Source: Treponema sp. (lineage in GTDB: Bacteria; Spirochaetota; Spirochaetia; Treponematales; Treponemataceae). From it: a DNA stretch of 64,000 nt. The notes beneath the pieces are model-generated. The model worked only from the letters and a program-made list of their open reading frames with translations, did no database searches and was not told the origin of the DNA. The position numbers were made by a program, and so were the translations under genes. This document shows, in pieces, positions 1 through 12,100 of the stretch. Every line of letters begins with the position of its first letter. The first letter of the stretch is position 1. The stretch covers positions 1 through 64,000 of the forward strand of contig JAFZYR010000006.1 in assembly GCA_017616165.1 (NCBI GenBank), given 5' to 3'.

Positions 1-114
1 CAGACAATCAATGCAATTGAAAAGGGAGATTACAACCCGTCCATAAACCTTTGCATTGCGATTTGTAAGGCGCTTGGTGTTACGCTGAATGATTTGTTCT
101 GGTGTGTTGAATAG
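1..114 (+). CDS. XRE-family HTH regulator, C-terminal fragment
   Basis: An open frame runs from the first base of the window to a TAG at 112-114 and encodes 37 residues beginning QTINAIEKGDYNPSINLC and ending NDLFWCVE. This matches the end of the small (about 65-70 residue) Cro/C1-type helix-turn-helix regulators: the second half of the recognition helix, then the I-E-x-G-x-Y-x-P-S turn and the A-x-x-L-x-x-x-L-x-D-L-F helix. These proteins bind DNA as dimers and usually repress nearby genes. The start and the first helix lie outside the window, so the target cannot be judged. The reading is short but the motif is very characteristic. Confidence 0.8.
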   Translation, partial: QTINAIEKGDYNPSINLCIAICKALGVTLNDLFWCVE

Positions 115-231
115 CTCGTCATTGCGAGCGAAGCGTGGCAATCCATATATAAGAATGCCTTTTTGTACGTGGGTTGCCACCCTTCGACAGGCTCAGGATA
201 AACTTGCTCCGCTCCTCGCAATGACGAAGTG
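115..231. repeat. dispersed TCATTGCGAGC repeat with nested CCCTTCGACAGGCTCAGG repeat
   Basis: The gap after the regulator is filled by a mobile-looking short repeat. CGTCATTGCGAGCGAAGCG begins at 117 and its partner arm CTCGCAATGACGA ends at 227, so the two ends form an inverted repeat. A second repeat type, CCCTTCGACAGGCTCAGG at 180-197, is embedded between the arms. The same arms recur at 32931-33017, 33941-33970 and 26984-27020, and the nested unit recurs at 30287-30312 and 63322-63350. No coding function is seen. Confidence 0.8.
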
Positions 232-233
232 GA

Positions 234-1655
234 TTAAATAATTCCCAATCCTGTAAGAAGGATTACGAACAAAAGAATTGGTGCTACGAACTTAATCATA
301 ACAATATACAGCCCTTGACGGCCAAACTTTTCGCCGTTGAGGGTTATTTCTTCTATGGCAGTTTTTGGCTTTGCAACCCAACCAATAAGAATACAGGTAA
401 GGATTCCAACAACAGGCATAAGAATGTTGTTACTTGCATAGTCAAGGATATCAAGAATCTGACCAACAGAACCGTTAGGAAGTGTAAGGTCAAAGTAGAA
501 TACATTGTAGCCAAGACAAACAATCAAAGAAACAACACCGGCAGCTGCGGCCATAACAACTGTAGACTTTTTGCGGCTCCACTTAAACTTATCCATCATA
601 CTTGAGGTAATTGCTTCAAGAAGAGAAACTGCAGAGGTAAGGGCGGCAAACAAAAGCATTACAAAGAAAATCAGACCAAGGAATTCACCAAACTTTCCGA
701 GTGATTCAAAAACCTTTGGAAGGGCAACAAATACAAGTCCTGGACCTGCAGACATTCCTTCGCGGCCAGAGAATGCAAAAACGGCAGGAATAATCATAAG
801 ACCAGCAAGCATAGCAATTCCGGTATCAAAAATTTCAATCTGGTTTACAGACTTTCCAAGGTTTACATCCTTTTTCATGTAAGAACCGTAGGCAACCATA
901 ATACCCATGGCAATAGAAAGTGAGTAGAAAAGCTGACCCATGGCATCAAGACAAACTGTAAGGAACTTTTTAACTGTAAGTCCGTGGAAATCAGGAATAA
1001 AGTAAATTGCTGCTCCCTGAAGACCTGTTCTTGTAACACCGGTTGCAGGATCTGTGTACTTAATGAACAAAGAATAAATTGCAATAAATACTACGATGAT
1101 GGCAAGGATAGGCATAAGAACCTTTGAATACTTTTCAATACCCTGTTCAACACCCTTGTAAACAATTACAAAGCAGAGGAGGGCAAAAAGCACTGTAAAG
1201 AAGATTGGCTGCCATTGAGCTGTAATAAAGCCGCCGAAGAAGCCGTCCTGAACAGCTGCCTGACCCTGGAATGCAAGGTAGGTTGCCATGTACTTGATTA
1301 CCCATCCGCCGATTACACAGTAGTACGGATAAATAATGAACGGAACTACAAACGAGAAGATTCCGAGGAATCCCCAGCCTTTATTAATTTTTTTGTAAGC
1401 TGTGAGCGGACTTTCCTGAGTTTTACGACCGATTGCAATTTCGGTAATAAGAAGTGTAAAACCAAAGGTGATTGCAAGCACAAGATAAACAACGAGGAAC
1501 AATCCTCCGCCATCCTTTGCTGCAAGATAAGGGAAACGCCAGATGTTTCCAAGGCCTACTGCACTACCGGCAGCAGCAAGAACAAAGCCCAGCGAACCTG
1601 TAAACGAATTGCGCGGTTTAGGGGCATTTGTCAAAGCAGATGCTTCATTTTCCAT
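234..1655 (-). CDS. neurotransmitter:sodium symporter (NSS/SNF family) transporter
   Basis: This 473-residue inner-membrane protein carries the family signature near its N-terminus (GSLGFVLAAAGSAVGLGNIW, then RFPY). This is the unwound TM1 that binds sodium and substrate in LeuT and MhsT. About eleven hydrophobic segments follow, consistent with the shorter bacterial 11-TM members rather than 12-TM LeuT. The family imports amino acids or related amines with sodium; the substrate cannot be told from sequence. The start MENEASALTNAPKPRN is preceded on the minus strand by an AGAGG Shine-Dalgarno at a workable distance. A TATAAT-like box lies about 36 bases upstream at 1691-1696. The gene stands alone and is divergent from the substrate-binding-protein-like gene at 1732. 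Confidence 0.92.
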   Translation of the reverse strand: MENEASALTNAPKPRNSFTGSLGFVLAAAGSAVGLGNIWRFPYLAAKDGGGLFLVVYLVLAITFGFTLLITEIAIGRKTQESPLTAYKKINKGWGFLGIFSFVVPFIIYPYYCVIGGWVIKYMATYLAFQGQAAVQDGFFGGFITAQWQPIFFTVLFALLCFVIVYKGVEQGIEKYSKVLMPILAIIVVFIAIYSLFIKYTDPATGVTRTGLQGAAIYFIPDFHGLTVKKFLTVCLDAMGQLFYSLSIAMGIMVAYGSYMKKDVNLGKSVNQIEIFDTGIAMLAGLMIIPAVFAFSGREGMSAGPGLVFVALPKVFESLGKFGEFLGLIFFVMLLFAALTSAVSLLEAITSSMMDKFKWSRKKSTVVMAAAAGVVSLIVCLGYNVFYFDLTLPNGSVGQILDILDYASNNILMPVVGILTCILIGWVAKPKTAIEEITLNGEKFGRQGLYIVMIKFVAPILLFVILLTGLGII

Positions 1656-1690
1656 TTTTAAGTACCTCTTTTTTATTTTTTTGTTACTTT

Positions 1691-1696
1691 ATTATA
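1691..1696 (-). promoter_or_regulatory. candidate -10 box for the NSS transporter
   Basis: The minus strand reads TATAAT here, 36 bases before the ATG at 1655, with AGAGG between. No good -35 hexamer is visible at 16-18 bases, so this is a moderate call. The 76-base divergent gap 1656-1731 holds this box and the candidate promoter of the gene at 1732. Confidence 0.4.
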
Positions 1697-1724
1697 TCAC
1701 AGAATTCAAAAAAAATTCCGATAA
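1697..1724 (+). promoter_or_regulatory. possible sigma-28-like promoter of the 1732 gene
   Basis: TCACAGAA (1697-1704), a 12-base spacer, then TCCGATAA (1717-1724). The pattern and spacing resemble the three giant-gene promoters (TCAA....-N12-GYCGATAA), but TCAC and the initial T deviate. The box ends 7 bases before the ATG at 1732, so the transcript would be almost leaderless. This fits the absence of a Shine-Dalgarno sequence. Confidence 0.35.
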
Positions 1725-1731
1725 ACAATGT

Positions 1732-2967
1732 ATGTCTAGCAAGAAAAACAAGAATACTTATACCAGAAACAACAAGGTTTCGGTTAAGCAAAACAGCGAA
1801 ATCATAAAAATTGTGCTCATTGTAATGGTGGTTGTGTCGGTAATTATTGCTTCGGTAACTTCTATAAAGGCCGCCGTGAGCAAAAGAAAAAGCGATAAAA
1901 CCGTTCGCGTAGCTTTTTATGGACTTAGTCAGGAATACTGCGACATTTTAAAAGAAAAAATACCCGTAGAAGAAGGAATTACCCTTATTTGCGAGGTAGT
2001 TTCGGATGGAGCCATAGATCTGGGCGCCCTTAAACAAAAATATGACATGATTTTTACCTGGAAGGGTGAAGTTACCGATGCTCTGGAAGATTCTGCAGAA
2101 GAAATTCCTGCAAAAATTACAGAAAGCATGCCAAGTTCTCTCAGGAACAAAAAATGCGCTCCAATTCTGCTTGATAACTGCGAGCTTGCCTATAGCAAAG
2201 AGGTTGTAGAAAAAACCGGCGGCAACATGCCAAACAGCTTTCCGGCCTTTTTGAACTATATAAATGATGCCAAGGCCTATACCTTCAGTCCGTTTTTCTT
2301 AAATGGTGCCGACGACCGGGTTCTTATAGCCTTTGTAGGTAACATAATTGAAGCAATTGGCGGTGTAGATGCCTATAAGGCTTTAATTCAGGCTCTGCGC
2401 AGCGGCACACCGTTTGATCAGGTTTTTGATCAGGAGCTTACAACTACAGGTCTTACACTAGGAAAGGTATTAGATTCACTTAAAGACTGGCCGGGTCAGG
2501 GTTATACACATCCTGCCTGGTACAATGCCCAGAGCAACGACGTTATCTATTTTGCAGAAGAAGGTCACACAGCCGTTTTCTTTACATTTTTGCATGATCA
2601 CCGCAAGATTGCATATAACATAATAAGCAGATACGAAGCCTTTTTGCTTCCGCCGGCATCATCCACTATTGAGTATGGAATAATTGCACCCGCAATGAGT
2701 GTAATGCTGCTTTCCGAAAACGCCAATGCCCGTCGCTACATAAACGAATTTTTTACCGAAGAAACCCAGGCTAAGCTTTCGGAACAGACAAAGCTTGCAC
2801 CGGTTCATTCAAGAGCCCAGGCCTATGACCGTCAGGCAGATGATGTTCGTTACTGGGCCGCATCCTGCCCGGGTGGTGCCTTATCGGACCTTTATCTGGC
2901 TGCCTTCCAGCGAAATCCTGCAAAATTTACAGAGTTTGCAGGCAAGTTAAGGGCAATGGTAAAGTAG
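1732..2967 (+). CDS. membrane-anchored substrate-binding-protein-like protein (paralogue of 14703-15944)
   Basis: This 411-residue protein has a basic N-terminus, one hydrophobic segment (about residues 24-45, no lipobox cysteine) and then a periplasmic domain. The C-terminal half has the pattern of family 1 extracellular solute-binding proteins: F-A-E-E-G-H-T-A-V-F-F, then YGIIAPAMSVMLL, then FFTEETQAKLSEQTKLAPV. The last resembles the conserved end of MalE-like proteins. A closely similar protein, sharing the Q-A-D-D-x-R-x-W-x-A-A motif, is encoded at 14703-15944. No permease or ATPase genes are adjacent, so a classical ABC importer role is not supported locally. A longer in-frame ORF starts at 1543 inside the divergent gene. 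MSSKKNKN at 1732 is preferred because the membrane segment follows it directly. Both paralogues sit next to a giant lipoprotein gene. Confidence 0.75.
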   Translation: MSSKKNKNTYTRNNKVSVKQNSEIIKIVLIVMVVVSVIIASVTSIKAAVSKRKSDKTVRVAFYGLSQEYCDILKEKIPVEEGITLICEVVSDGAIDLGALKQKYDMIFTWKGEVTDALEDSAEEIPAKITESMPSSLRNKKCAPILLDNCELAYSKEVVEKTGGNMPNSFPAFLNYINDAKAYTFSPFFLNGADDRVLIAFVGNIIEAIGGVDAYKALIQALRSGTPFDQVFDQELTTTGLTLGKVLDSLKDWPGQGYTHPAWYNAQSNDVIYFAEEGHTAVFFTFLHDHRKIAYNIISRYEAFLLPPASSTIEYGIIAPAMSVMLLSENANARRYINEFFTEETQAKLSEQTKLAPVHSRAQAYDRQADDVRYWAASCPGGALSDLYLAAFQRNPAKFTEFAGKLRAMVK

Positions 2968-3040
2968 CCTAAAACGCTAAAAAAACACAAATTTATTGCA
3001 AATTCCTCATTTAATGCTAAAATTATTCTATAAAAAGGTT

Positions 3041-3077
3041 AAAGCTGCTAAGCAAATTCAACTTAGTGGCTTTTTTT
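3041..3077 (+). terminator. intrinsic terminator after the 1732-2967 gene
   Basis: AAGCTGCTAAG and CTTAGTGGCTT form an imperfect stem with a 9-base loop, followed by seven T. The right arm and the T-run also carry the -35 region and spacer of the promoter at 3058-3085. Confidence 0.75.
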
Positions 3078-3085
3078 GTCGATAA
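3058..3085 (+). promoter_or_regulatory. sigma-28-like promoter of giant lipoprotein 1
   Basis: TCAACTTA (3058-3065), a 12-base spacer ending in seven T, then GTCGATAA (3078-3085). The -10 is one base from the FliA consensus GCCGATAA and lies about 80 bases before the ATG at 3165. The same arrangement with the same spacing occurs before the other two giant genes (16796-16823 and 52303-52330). Confidence 0.65.
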
Positions 3086-3096
3086 TTAAATGTTGA

Positions 3097-3133
3097 ACTA
3101 CATTTTTTTACTGACAATCTAAAAAAATGTAGT
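3097..3133 (+). repeat. perfect 13-bp inverted repeat in the leader of giant lipoprotein 1
   Basis: ACTACATTTTTTT (3097-3109) and AAAAAAATGTAGT (3121-3133) are exact complements separated by 11 bases. The element lies between the sigma-28-like promoter and the start codon, so the mRNA leader would fold into a hairpin about 30 bases before the ATG. It could protect the mRNA 5' end, control translation or bind a regulator. Confidence 0.7.
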
Positions 3134-3164
3134 CGACTTTAAAAAAATTCATATGGGGTCGAGT

Positions 3165-6100
3165 ATGAAAAAAGTACGTTTTCTTTCTCTTGTTTCTTTC
3201 TTTGGTTTAGTTCTTATAGGCTTTATCTTCTATTCCTGCGAAATTGGTCTTGGAGCCGCGGTTGATACACAGGCCCCGGTAGTTTCCTTTGCCGACACAA
3301 CAGTAGGAACCGGTGGAGTTATCCGCGACAGCTTTATGGTTTTTGGTAACTGGTCAGACGACGGAACCATTAAGGAAGTAACTGCCACACTTAACCGAAC
3401 AGACGGCACAAAGTTTTCTGTCGAAAACAAAGGAAAGGTAGAGGCTGCCGAAGACGGAACCGGTACCTGGAATGCCGTATTTGATCCTTCAAAGGAAAAT
3501 ATTCCAGATGGATCTTATGAGCTTTCCATCACCATGACAGATAAAGGAAACCACAAAACTACAATTACTCGTGCCGTTATCATAGATAACACTCCTCCTC
3601 TTGTCGTACTTACAAGACCTGGAACAAAATTAAACGACACCTCATTTGACTCATATGGACAAAAATTCTCTCTGGAAGGAAAAGCTGCAGACGATAACGA
3701 TGTAAGTCTTGTAGAAGTAAACATTTTTGAAGACGCTGCCTGCACAAAGCTTTTAAAAACCATTCCTATTCCAAACGTACCTTTGACAATCGACCTTGAT
3801 GTTGCAGAATTTTCAGCAACCGAACTTAACGACTATGCCCAAATCTACCAGATTTTAAAGGATGGTCTTGCCGACAAAAAGGGTGGTACTGCCTACAGAT
3901 ACTGTACTCTTACCATTTATGATGGTGCCCAGCGTTATCCTGCAGATGGAAGTGCTCAGACAGAAGCAGATCAAAAAGGTAACCAGACAAACACCTACTA
4001 CGTAAACGACGACGAAATTGCCAAGCTCTTTACCGAATACAAAATCACCGAGCTCTACCATATTTTAAATGAATCCTTTGGTTCTTCTGCCGGCCGCGCC
4101 ATCTCCATAGATTCCGTTAAAGCCAAGCTCACCCAGCAGGCCATCACCAGCAGCCAGTTCTCCATCAACCCAGAAAACAGCCCTACCTTTGTGGTTAACT
4201 CTAGGAGTCCGTTGGAAGATGGAACAACCCTGCAGGATGCAAAGTACTTTATCACTTCTGGAAGCAGCAGTCTTCAGGTAGAAATTTCTGCCGGTCTTGA
4301 TAAGCACGCAATTTTAAAAGATTCAGTAGGTATTTATTTACAAGAATGTGATATAAACGGAGTAGTAAGCGATTCTGCAGAAAAGATTTATCTTGTAGAA
4401 CCGGTAAGCGAAGCAAAACCGAACGCTCACGATGACTCTATAGTAGAAATTGTACAGTCAGGTACAACCTATAAATTTACTACAGTAGAAACACTTACAC
4501 CTGTAAACTTCCCGTTATTGCAGGTAACCAAATATTATAAAGTATTTGTAGAAGGTAAGGATGTAATGACAAATGACATTCTTCCAAAGGATGGACAGAT
4601 TTTTGCCTTCTACTTAAAACCAGATACCAAATTCATAGAGGTTTCTGTTACAGATGTAAAGCCTGAATGGCTCAGCTGGACAGATGGAGCAAACGCTGCT
4701 AACAAGAAATATTCTGCTAGAGTAACCTTTAGCGGTGGAGATGCGACAAGCTATGATGTTTACAGAAACGGAGAAAAGGTTGCATCAAGTATTCAGTCTC
4801 CGTTTAATGATGAAATAACAATTACTTCTAGTGTTCATCCGACAGAAATTGTATACAAGGTAAAAGGAAAAGATGCACAGGGCGATGAAAATGGTGCAGA
4901 ATCATCGGATTACAGGGTAAATCCAGACCGTCAGTATGATAATGCAAATCCTTCAGTTTCAAGTGTAGTTTATCCTTCTAAAGAAGACACAGAAAACCCG
5001 ACCTTCCAGTTTAGCGGAAACGCAACTGATGCCGCTTCCGGGGTTGCAACGGTTTACTTAAAAATTTCTAACACAACCGGTACTACAAACTCCGGTGATA
5101 TTGCAATTACCTGGACAGATACTCACTGGGAAAAGAACATAAAGAGATCAGACTATGCAACAGGAGTTTTTGCAACAGAAGGCGTTAAAAAAGTAGAAGT
5201 CTGGGCCGTAGATAAGGTTGGACTTAAGAGCAGCGTAATTTCTAAAACAGACTGGGTTTACGATACAGCCGCTCCAACTCTTAATTTTACAGATCCTGCT
5301 TCTATTACCGGTGGTCTTATTACAATCAGCGGTACAGCAAGCGATGGTTATGGGGTTAAGAAGGTTGAAGTTATTCAGCAGAAGCTTGGAAATAATGATA
5401 CAGTTGTTTCTACAATCACAAGGGATGCAACTGGAACTACCTCATGGGCTTCTCCAGATTTGCCGTTTAAGACATCCAGCGCATCTTATACAGCCGACGA
5501 AATAATCGGTGATACACATCCTGCCGACGGAAAATACAGATATACAATTAAGGTAACAGATAATGCAGATAAGACAACAGAAAAATCGGTTGTTGTAACG
5601 CTTAATACACAGGCTCCAGATCTTGAAATGGATACAGATCTTGATGTATGGTTTGCTTCAAAGAATGTTTCTGTAAGTGGTACTGCCAGCGCAGTTTCAC
5701 CAGCAACTGTTTCAAAGGTTTACTACATAATAAATCCAACAGGAACAGTTACTTATCCAACAGCAACAACAGTTCCAAGTGGTTGGGCAAGTGCAATTGG
5801 TACAACCAACTGGGCAGTAAACCTTCCTGCAGATAAGGTTAATGACTCTCCAAACAACAAGCTTTATCTTGCAACTGTTGACAATGTTGGAAACGTAGGA
5901 AAATTTGGACCGTATGATATTAAGGTAGACTCAAGTGTAGCAGAATTAAAACCTCTTTATTACAATATTGAAGGAACAGACATCTTTAGAAAAGCCGAAG
6001 GCAACATATATGTAGATGGCAGTAAAGATCTTATTGTTTACGGTGAATATTACGACAACCAGAGTGGTGTAAATACACTTTCTTTCAAACTTAAAAATGC

Positions 6101-9100
6101 TACCTTTGCAACAAAAGAACTCAAATATTCTACAAATGAAATTGTAGAAAATGTAGATAAAGATACACTTGAAGGCTTTACATGGGGTAATTTCTCATCT
6201 AATGTAAAATATTTTAAGGCAACCTTTAAGGCAAGCGACTTTACTGAATCTAATGTAGGAGACCTTAAAGTTTTTGGAAGTAATGGTGCAACAGCTTCTG
6301 TAGATGCCAAGATTTGCAGCATAAGTTTCGATAATACAAAACCAGAGCTTGCAAATGTTCAGTTTAAGAGCGTAGATACAAAATTCAACGTTTATGAAGA
6401 ATCTACCGGTGTTTATTATGTAAACAAAACAAAGAAGTTTAATATTACTGGTGTTGCAACAGATGTTGGCGGTGGTGTAGATGATGTTAAGCTCAAAATT
6501 GGCAGTGCAAATCCAATACCTAGAGATGAGAGCGAGAATCCAAACTCATGGACCTTTAGTAATATAAGCTTGAATGGACAAACAGGAAATTCTGTTACCC
6601 TGCAGCTTATTGTAATAGATGTAGCCGGTAATCAGAAAACTTACGATTATACCTTTAAATTTGACCAGACAACGCCAGAACCAATGCACTGGGCAGATGC
6701 AAAAGGAAAAGACATATATTTCCGTATTGGAAAAGCAGATAATGATAAGACAGGAAATACCTGGGAAACAGGGGATACTTCTAATGCAACAAATGATCCT
6801 AAAAATACAGATGTAGGTAAAAAATATGCCTTTGGCAGCTGGGGTAACGACAGTACAATAGAAATACGTGGTTACTTTAAGGAAGCCGGCTCTGGACTCA
6901 AGACAATTTATTATGCAATTTTTAATGCTGTTCCTACAGAAGCTCAGATTACAGCTTTGGAAAACGGAACACTTACATCAAGTTCGGATAATGTTGTTGT
7001 AATAAGTAGTTTTGCTCCTATTACAGAAGAAACCAAGAAAGTTCCTTACAACAAAACAAGTGGTAAGACATCAAAAGACGTAAAAACAAATTTCAAAACA
7101 GAACTTACAGGCTTTAATGCAGATAAAAACTACCTTATCCTTGCAGCAGAAGATAATGTAGGAAACCGCAAGGCAGACAGACTTTTCGTAACAGAAGGAA
7201 CATCTGCAACAGACGGAACAAATAACGGAACTTCTATAACAGGTGTTGATAATACATGGAATTCTGCAGAACCTCGTGAAACACCAACACCATATTACAT
7301 AATTAATAAAGACATGAAGGTTCCAAATATCGAATCAGATATTAAACAAGGATTATACACTAACGGAAGTAATAGTGTAATCATTACCGGTACCGCTTAT
7401 GATGCCGATGCGGGACTCAGCAAGATAACAATTGAAATTAAAGAACAGGGAATTGATTATTCAGATGAGTTAGTAGCAGATACCCTGACATTAAAGGATA
7501 TAACAAAAGATCCTGCAGAAGATAATCCTTACGTATGGTCATTTACAATTCCTGCAAGTAAATTTTCAGGACTTGCTTCAACAAAATCAGTTACTGCTTA
7601 TGCTACAGCAATAGACTCTGCAGGTATTGGAAACCAGAAAACTATCAGTGCAGCTACAATTACAAAAGATTCAGATGCACCGGATATTGAAATTAACATA
7701 CCTTCTGACGCAGACACTTCTACAAGTACTGTAGATGTAAACGGAACAATTTCTGTAAGCGGAACTGCAGATGATGTTTACGGCATTAATAAAGTTCTTG
7801 GTATGTGCTATAAAATTTCTACAGCAACAACCATGACAGCTCCAACAAATGAAACTTCTGTTCCTGCCGGCGGATGGTCTGCCCCAAGCGGCTGGACAAA
7901 AATCAGTACTTCGCTTACAGATGAAAATGCTACAACAAACTGGACATTCCAGAATATAAATACTGCAAATTTAAGTGGTTCTGCTGCAATTACAAATGGT
8001 TCAAACGTATGGTTTACTGTAGCTGTACAGGACAAAGCCGGTAACGTTGGTTATGCTGCTCCTCAAAAGGTAATAGTAAACCAGAATACCGACCGCCCGA
8101 TTGTTAAGTTTACTAACCTTGCAAATGTTGGAACAACACAGTCACCGCAATATATCTTAAAGTATGGAACCGACTCTCAGCTGGAAGGAAATATTTCTGA
8201 TGATGATGCTACAAGTTCAGCTGTGGTAAATACTTTTGTTGTAAGTTCTATACAGTTAACTGCAGCTCCAACAGATGGAAGCGACGGCTGGACACAAACA
8301 ACCAGCAATAATGATATAACCTGGACTCATGCAACTTATGGTACTACAAAATATAACAAGACAACCGGAGACTATACTTATACTCCGGGTGTTAAAACTG
8401 ACGGTAAAAAAGAGGTTTATTTCTTTGTAAAAGATAATAAGAACAAAGTTTTCTATACTGCTCATGGAACCGAATTAAACAGACCTTATCAGCAGCATAA
8501 ACAGTTTGATAAGACTTCTAATAATGATGTCATCTCATACAAGAGCGACGGAACCTCTCCTGTTATTAACAGTATAGAAATTCAGCCATACACAGACGAT
8601 GCCGTAAACGGAAGCCCTGTAACTCCTGGAACAAGTACTGTTGTCGGAGGTGAATTAAAGAACAAGATACAGTTTATTATTAAAGCACAGGATGGCAATG
8701 GTATTAAGAGTATGTCTCTTGAATATACACCGGCAGGTGGTTCTGCAACTACAATTGCAACTTCTAACAGCGGAAGCTTTACTGCTTCAACAACCAATAC
8801 CGAAACAATCTGGACAACAGCAGTAATACCTGTAGATTCAATACCTACAGGTTCCGTAAACGTTGCTGTAACAGTAAACGACCAGTGTGAACTTTTTGCT
8901 AACTCTAATACTGTATTCCTTGTAGATAATGATGGACCAGTAATTAATATTACTTCTCCAAAATCTACAGATGAAATGACCGGTAAACTTTCAATTTCTG
9001 GAACTACAACTGATGAAGGAAATGCAGGTGCTGACACAATAGATTTTATTATTCCAACAGCTGCTCAAACAACAGCAGGAAATTATGCTTCCCTTGCAGA

Positions 9101-12100
9101 CAACCTTTGGGGTGGAAACCTTCATGCAGATGCAAGTGTAAGTTCATTCAGATACGACTTTGATGGTGACACAATAAACGAAAATGCACTTCTGGATGTT
9201 TATACAAAAGACGATACAAACGATATCTGGAATCTTTCTCCAGATAACTTTGGAATATATACTGTTCCATTTGTATTCCGTTCAAAAGATAAACTTGGAA
9301 ACATTTCTGTTAAAGAGTTTAGTGTAACTTATAACCCGGATGGAGATAAACCAAAAACAGAAATTACATATCCGTCTGCAGCAAACTACGAATTGAATCA
9401 GGATGGAACTTCTAAGGGTTATGTAACTCTTGGTGGAGAAATCCGTGTAACAGGTAGTGTTTCAATTCCTTCTTTGACAACTACACCTGAACGTGTTTAC
9501 CTGCAGATTGCTGATACAAGACAGGCTTTTGATGCAACAGATAAAGCAAAGGCTGGAACAGGAAATGGAAACTACGGTTACACAACAAAAACACTTAATC
9601 AGGTTGGAAACGATATTGGTAAAACAATTCAAGGTATTACCGGAACGGCTGCGACAAACTGGTGGGGTATAGAAGCTGTTCGTTCTTCTAATGCCTGGAG
9701 CATTAACTTAAACAGCACAGGTTTGATGAATCCTGCAAATACCAATACAACAAATAATATTTACATACGTGCCTGTGGTGTAAATGCCGAAGGAAAAATG
9801 GGTTCATGGTCGGATCCTGTATTTATTCATATTGATGCTTCGGCACCACAATATACAACAAAGCTTTATCAGTTTAGCGGTAACCCGGCTGTAGGAAGTC
9901 AGACTTCAGAAAAAGACTATGAACCGGGAATCTATCTTAAAGGACAGTGGTATCTTGGACTTCATATAACTGATGATGATACTGTAGTAATTGATTCTGT
10001 AAAGAAGGGTGGAACAAATGGTACACCTCTGACGAATTCTGATTTGACAGAAATAAAATCAAACAGTAATAAGACGGTAGATTTGTTTATAAAACTTGAT
10101 GCTAATGCATCTTCAACACAAACCTATACTGTTTCTGCCCGTGATAACGCAAACGGTGGTTATCACTGGATTTATCCTTCTTATGATATAAACATAGATA
10201 ATAATGCACCAGAACTTACTGCAGTTGTAAGTGATGAAGGATATCCAATAAGCATGACAAAACAGCGCACAAGCAACAAGGTTATTACTTTTGGTTCAAC
10301 TGCAACTGATACAGGTTCGGGCTTTAGCCGTCTTGCTTACTATTTTAAGCGAGGAACAGGTAACACAGCAACAGTTGAATTACCTATGCCGGCAGCAAGT
10401 GATGCAGCCAATAATAAATGGACAACAGGAACGGCTTACAAATCAGGTGCTGTTTCAGGACTTAGTTCAGATTCAGATTTGTATGGTGTAAGCTTAGACG
10501 GAACAAAGGGAACAAGTGGTAACGATACAACCTTTACAATTACTGCAGGAATAGGAACAAACACCTTTATCCGTAAGGGCGGTATTGTTAAGATGGCAGG
10601 AACCTACCATCGTATCAAAGCTGTAAGCGAAAGTATAGTAACTGTTGAGGGTATAATTGATGCAACAGTTACAAGCGCATTCTTCCCGATAGCCTTTATA
10701 GTAGATAATACATCTTCTGAAGGTAGTGAATGGGAAAATGGTATAAATACAATGAAAGGTGATGATGGCGATGGAGTTGTAGAAAGCGTTAAGAAAGCCG
10801 GTGCAACCTGGACATGGGATACTTCTATCTATGCCGGTGAACTTGATGACGGTGAAATAACTCTGGTTTGTGTAGCCTTTGACGTTGCCGAAAATGCTGC
10901 CAAGAGTGAAACAAAGTTCATGCTTACTAATAAAACTCCACGAGTAAGCAAGCTTTATCTTGCAACCGATTTGAACGGTAACGGTTCATACAGTGCCGAT
11001 GAATTTGGAACTTCTGTAATTACATCAAGCGGTTCAAAGACAGTAGAAAGTTACTATAGTGCCCTCAATTCCGGAAACCTGCAGGATGTATTTACTGTTT
11101 ACGGAAACATAGATGATGAAAATAACTCAACAACCTCTTCCGGTATTACAATGCGCGACAAGCTCGGTATGGCCTTTGAATTCGTAAGCGGTTACGAAGG
11201 TTATGGAGCAGGTCAGGGAGCTTTGAAGTATAAGCTTACTATTGGTTCAGATAAAATACAAACAGGAGAAACCGGAATAACAGGAAACCTTACAAATGAC
11301 GCAATTTCTAATGGCCTGATGGGCTTTGAAGTTCCTACATCTGCAGTTTCTACCGGAACAGAAGATGCCCTTAACTATCTGCATGTAACCTTGTGGGATA
11401 ATGCAAACGGTAGAGCCGGAACCAAGGATGGAGCAAAGACTCAAAATGAGTACACAACTCAAAGTGGTGATACTGCAATTTACGATACTTATGCAAGCTT
11501 TGGTGCCCAGTGGACAGCATTCAATGTTCCAATTATGCTTGACCTTGTAGACGGTGACGATCCTACTGTAACAATTAATAATCCACAAGCTGTTACCCAT
11601 ACAGAAGGTACAGGAAATGCAGAACATACTGTTATAGACGGTCATGTAGATTTGCACGGTGATTTACCGTCAACTCTTACCGGCTCTAACGAGTTTGATC
11701 GCGATGACAAAGTTTCCGGTAAGATTAAGTTTACCGGTACAATCAATGACGAAAAGCGTATTGTAAACATCATACTTAAAGTAAGCAAGGGTGAAAACGC
11801 AATTAACTTTAGTACAAAACCAATAACAGATGTTACTCTTGCAACTTACAGTACAGGTACCGGTACTTTTGATAACACTACAATTACTCCAAACGGAGCA
11901 ACAGGTGTTACCTTTACAATTACTTCATCTACCTTCAGTACATCAACAGGTCATACTGTAGCATGGGAACTCGAAGTAGATACCGAAAAGGTAGCCGGTA
12001 ATGCTGCTGCAGATGTTTTGTTCACTCTTACTGCAAATGACGGAACAAATAATGGTAATGCTACACAACAGGTAGATATTGTTCCTTATATTACAAGTCT

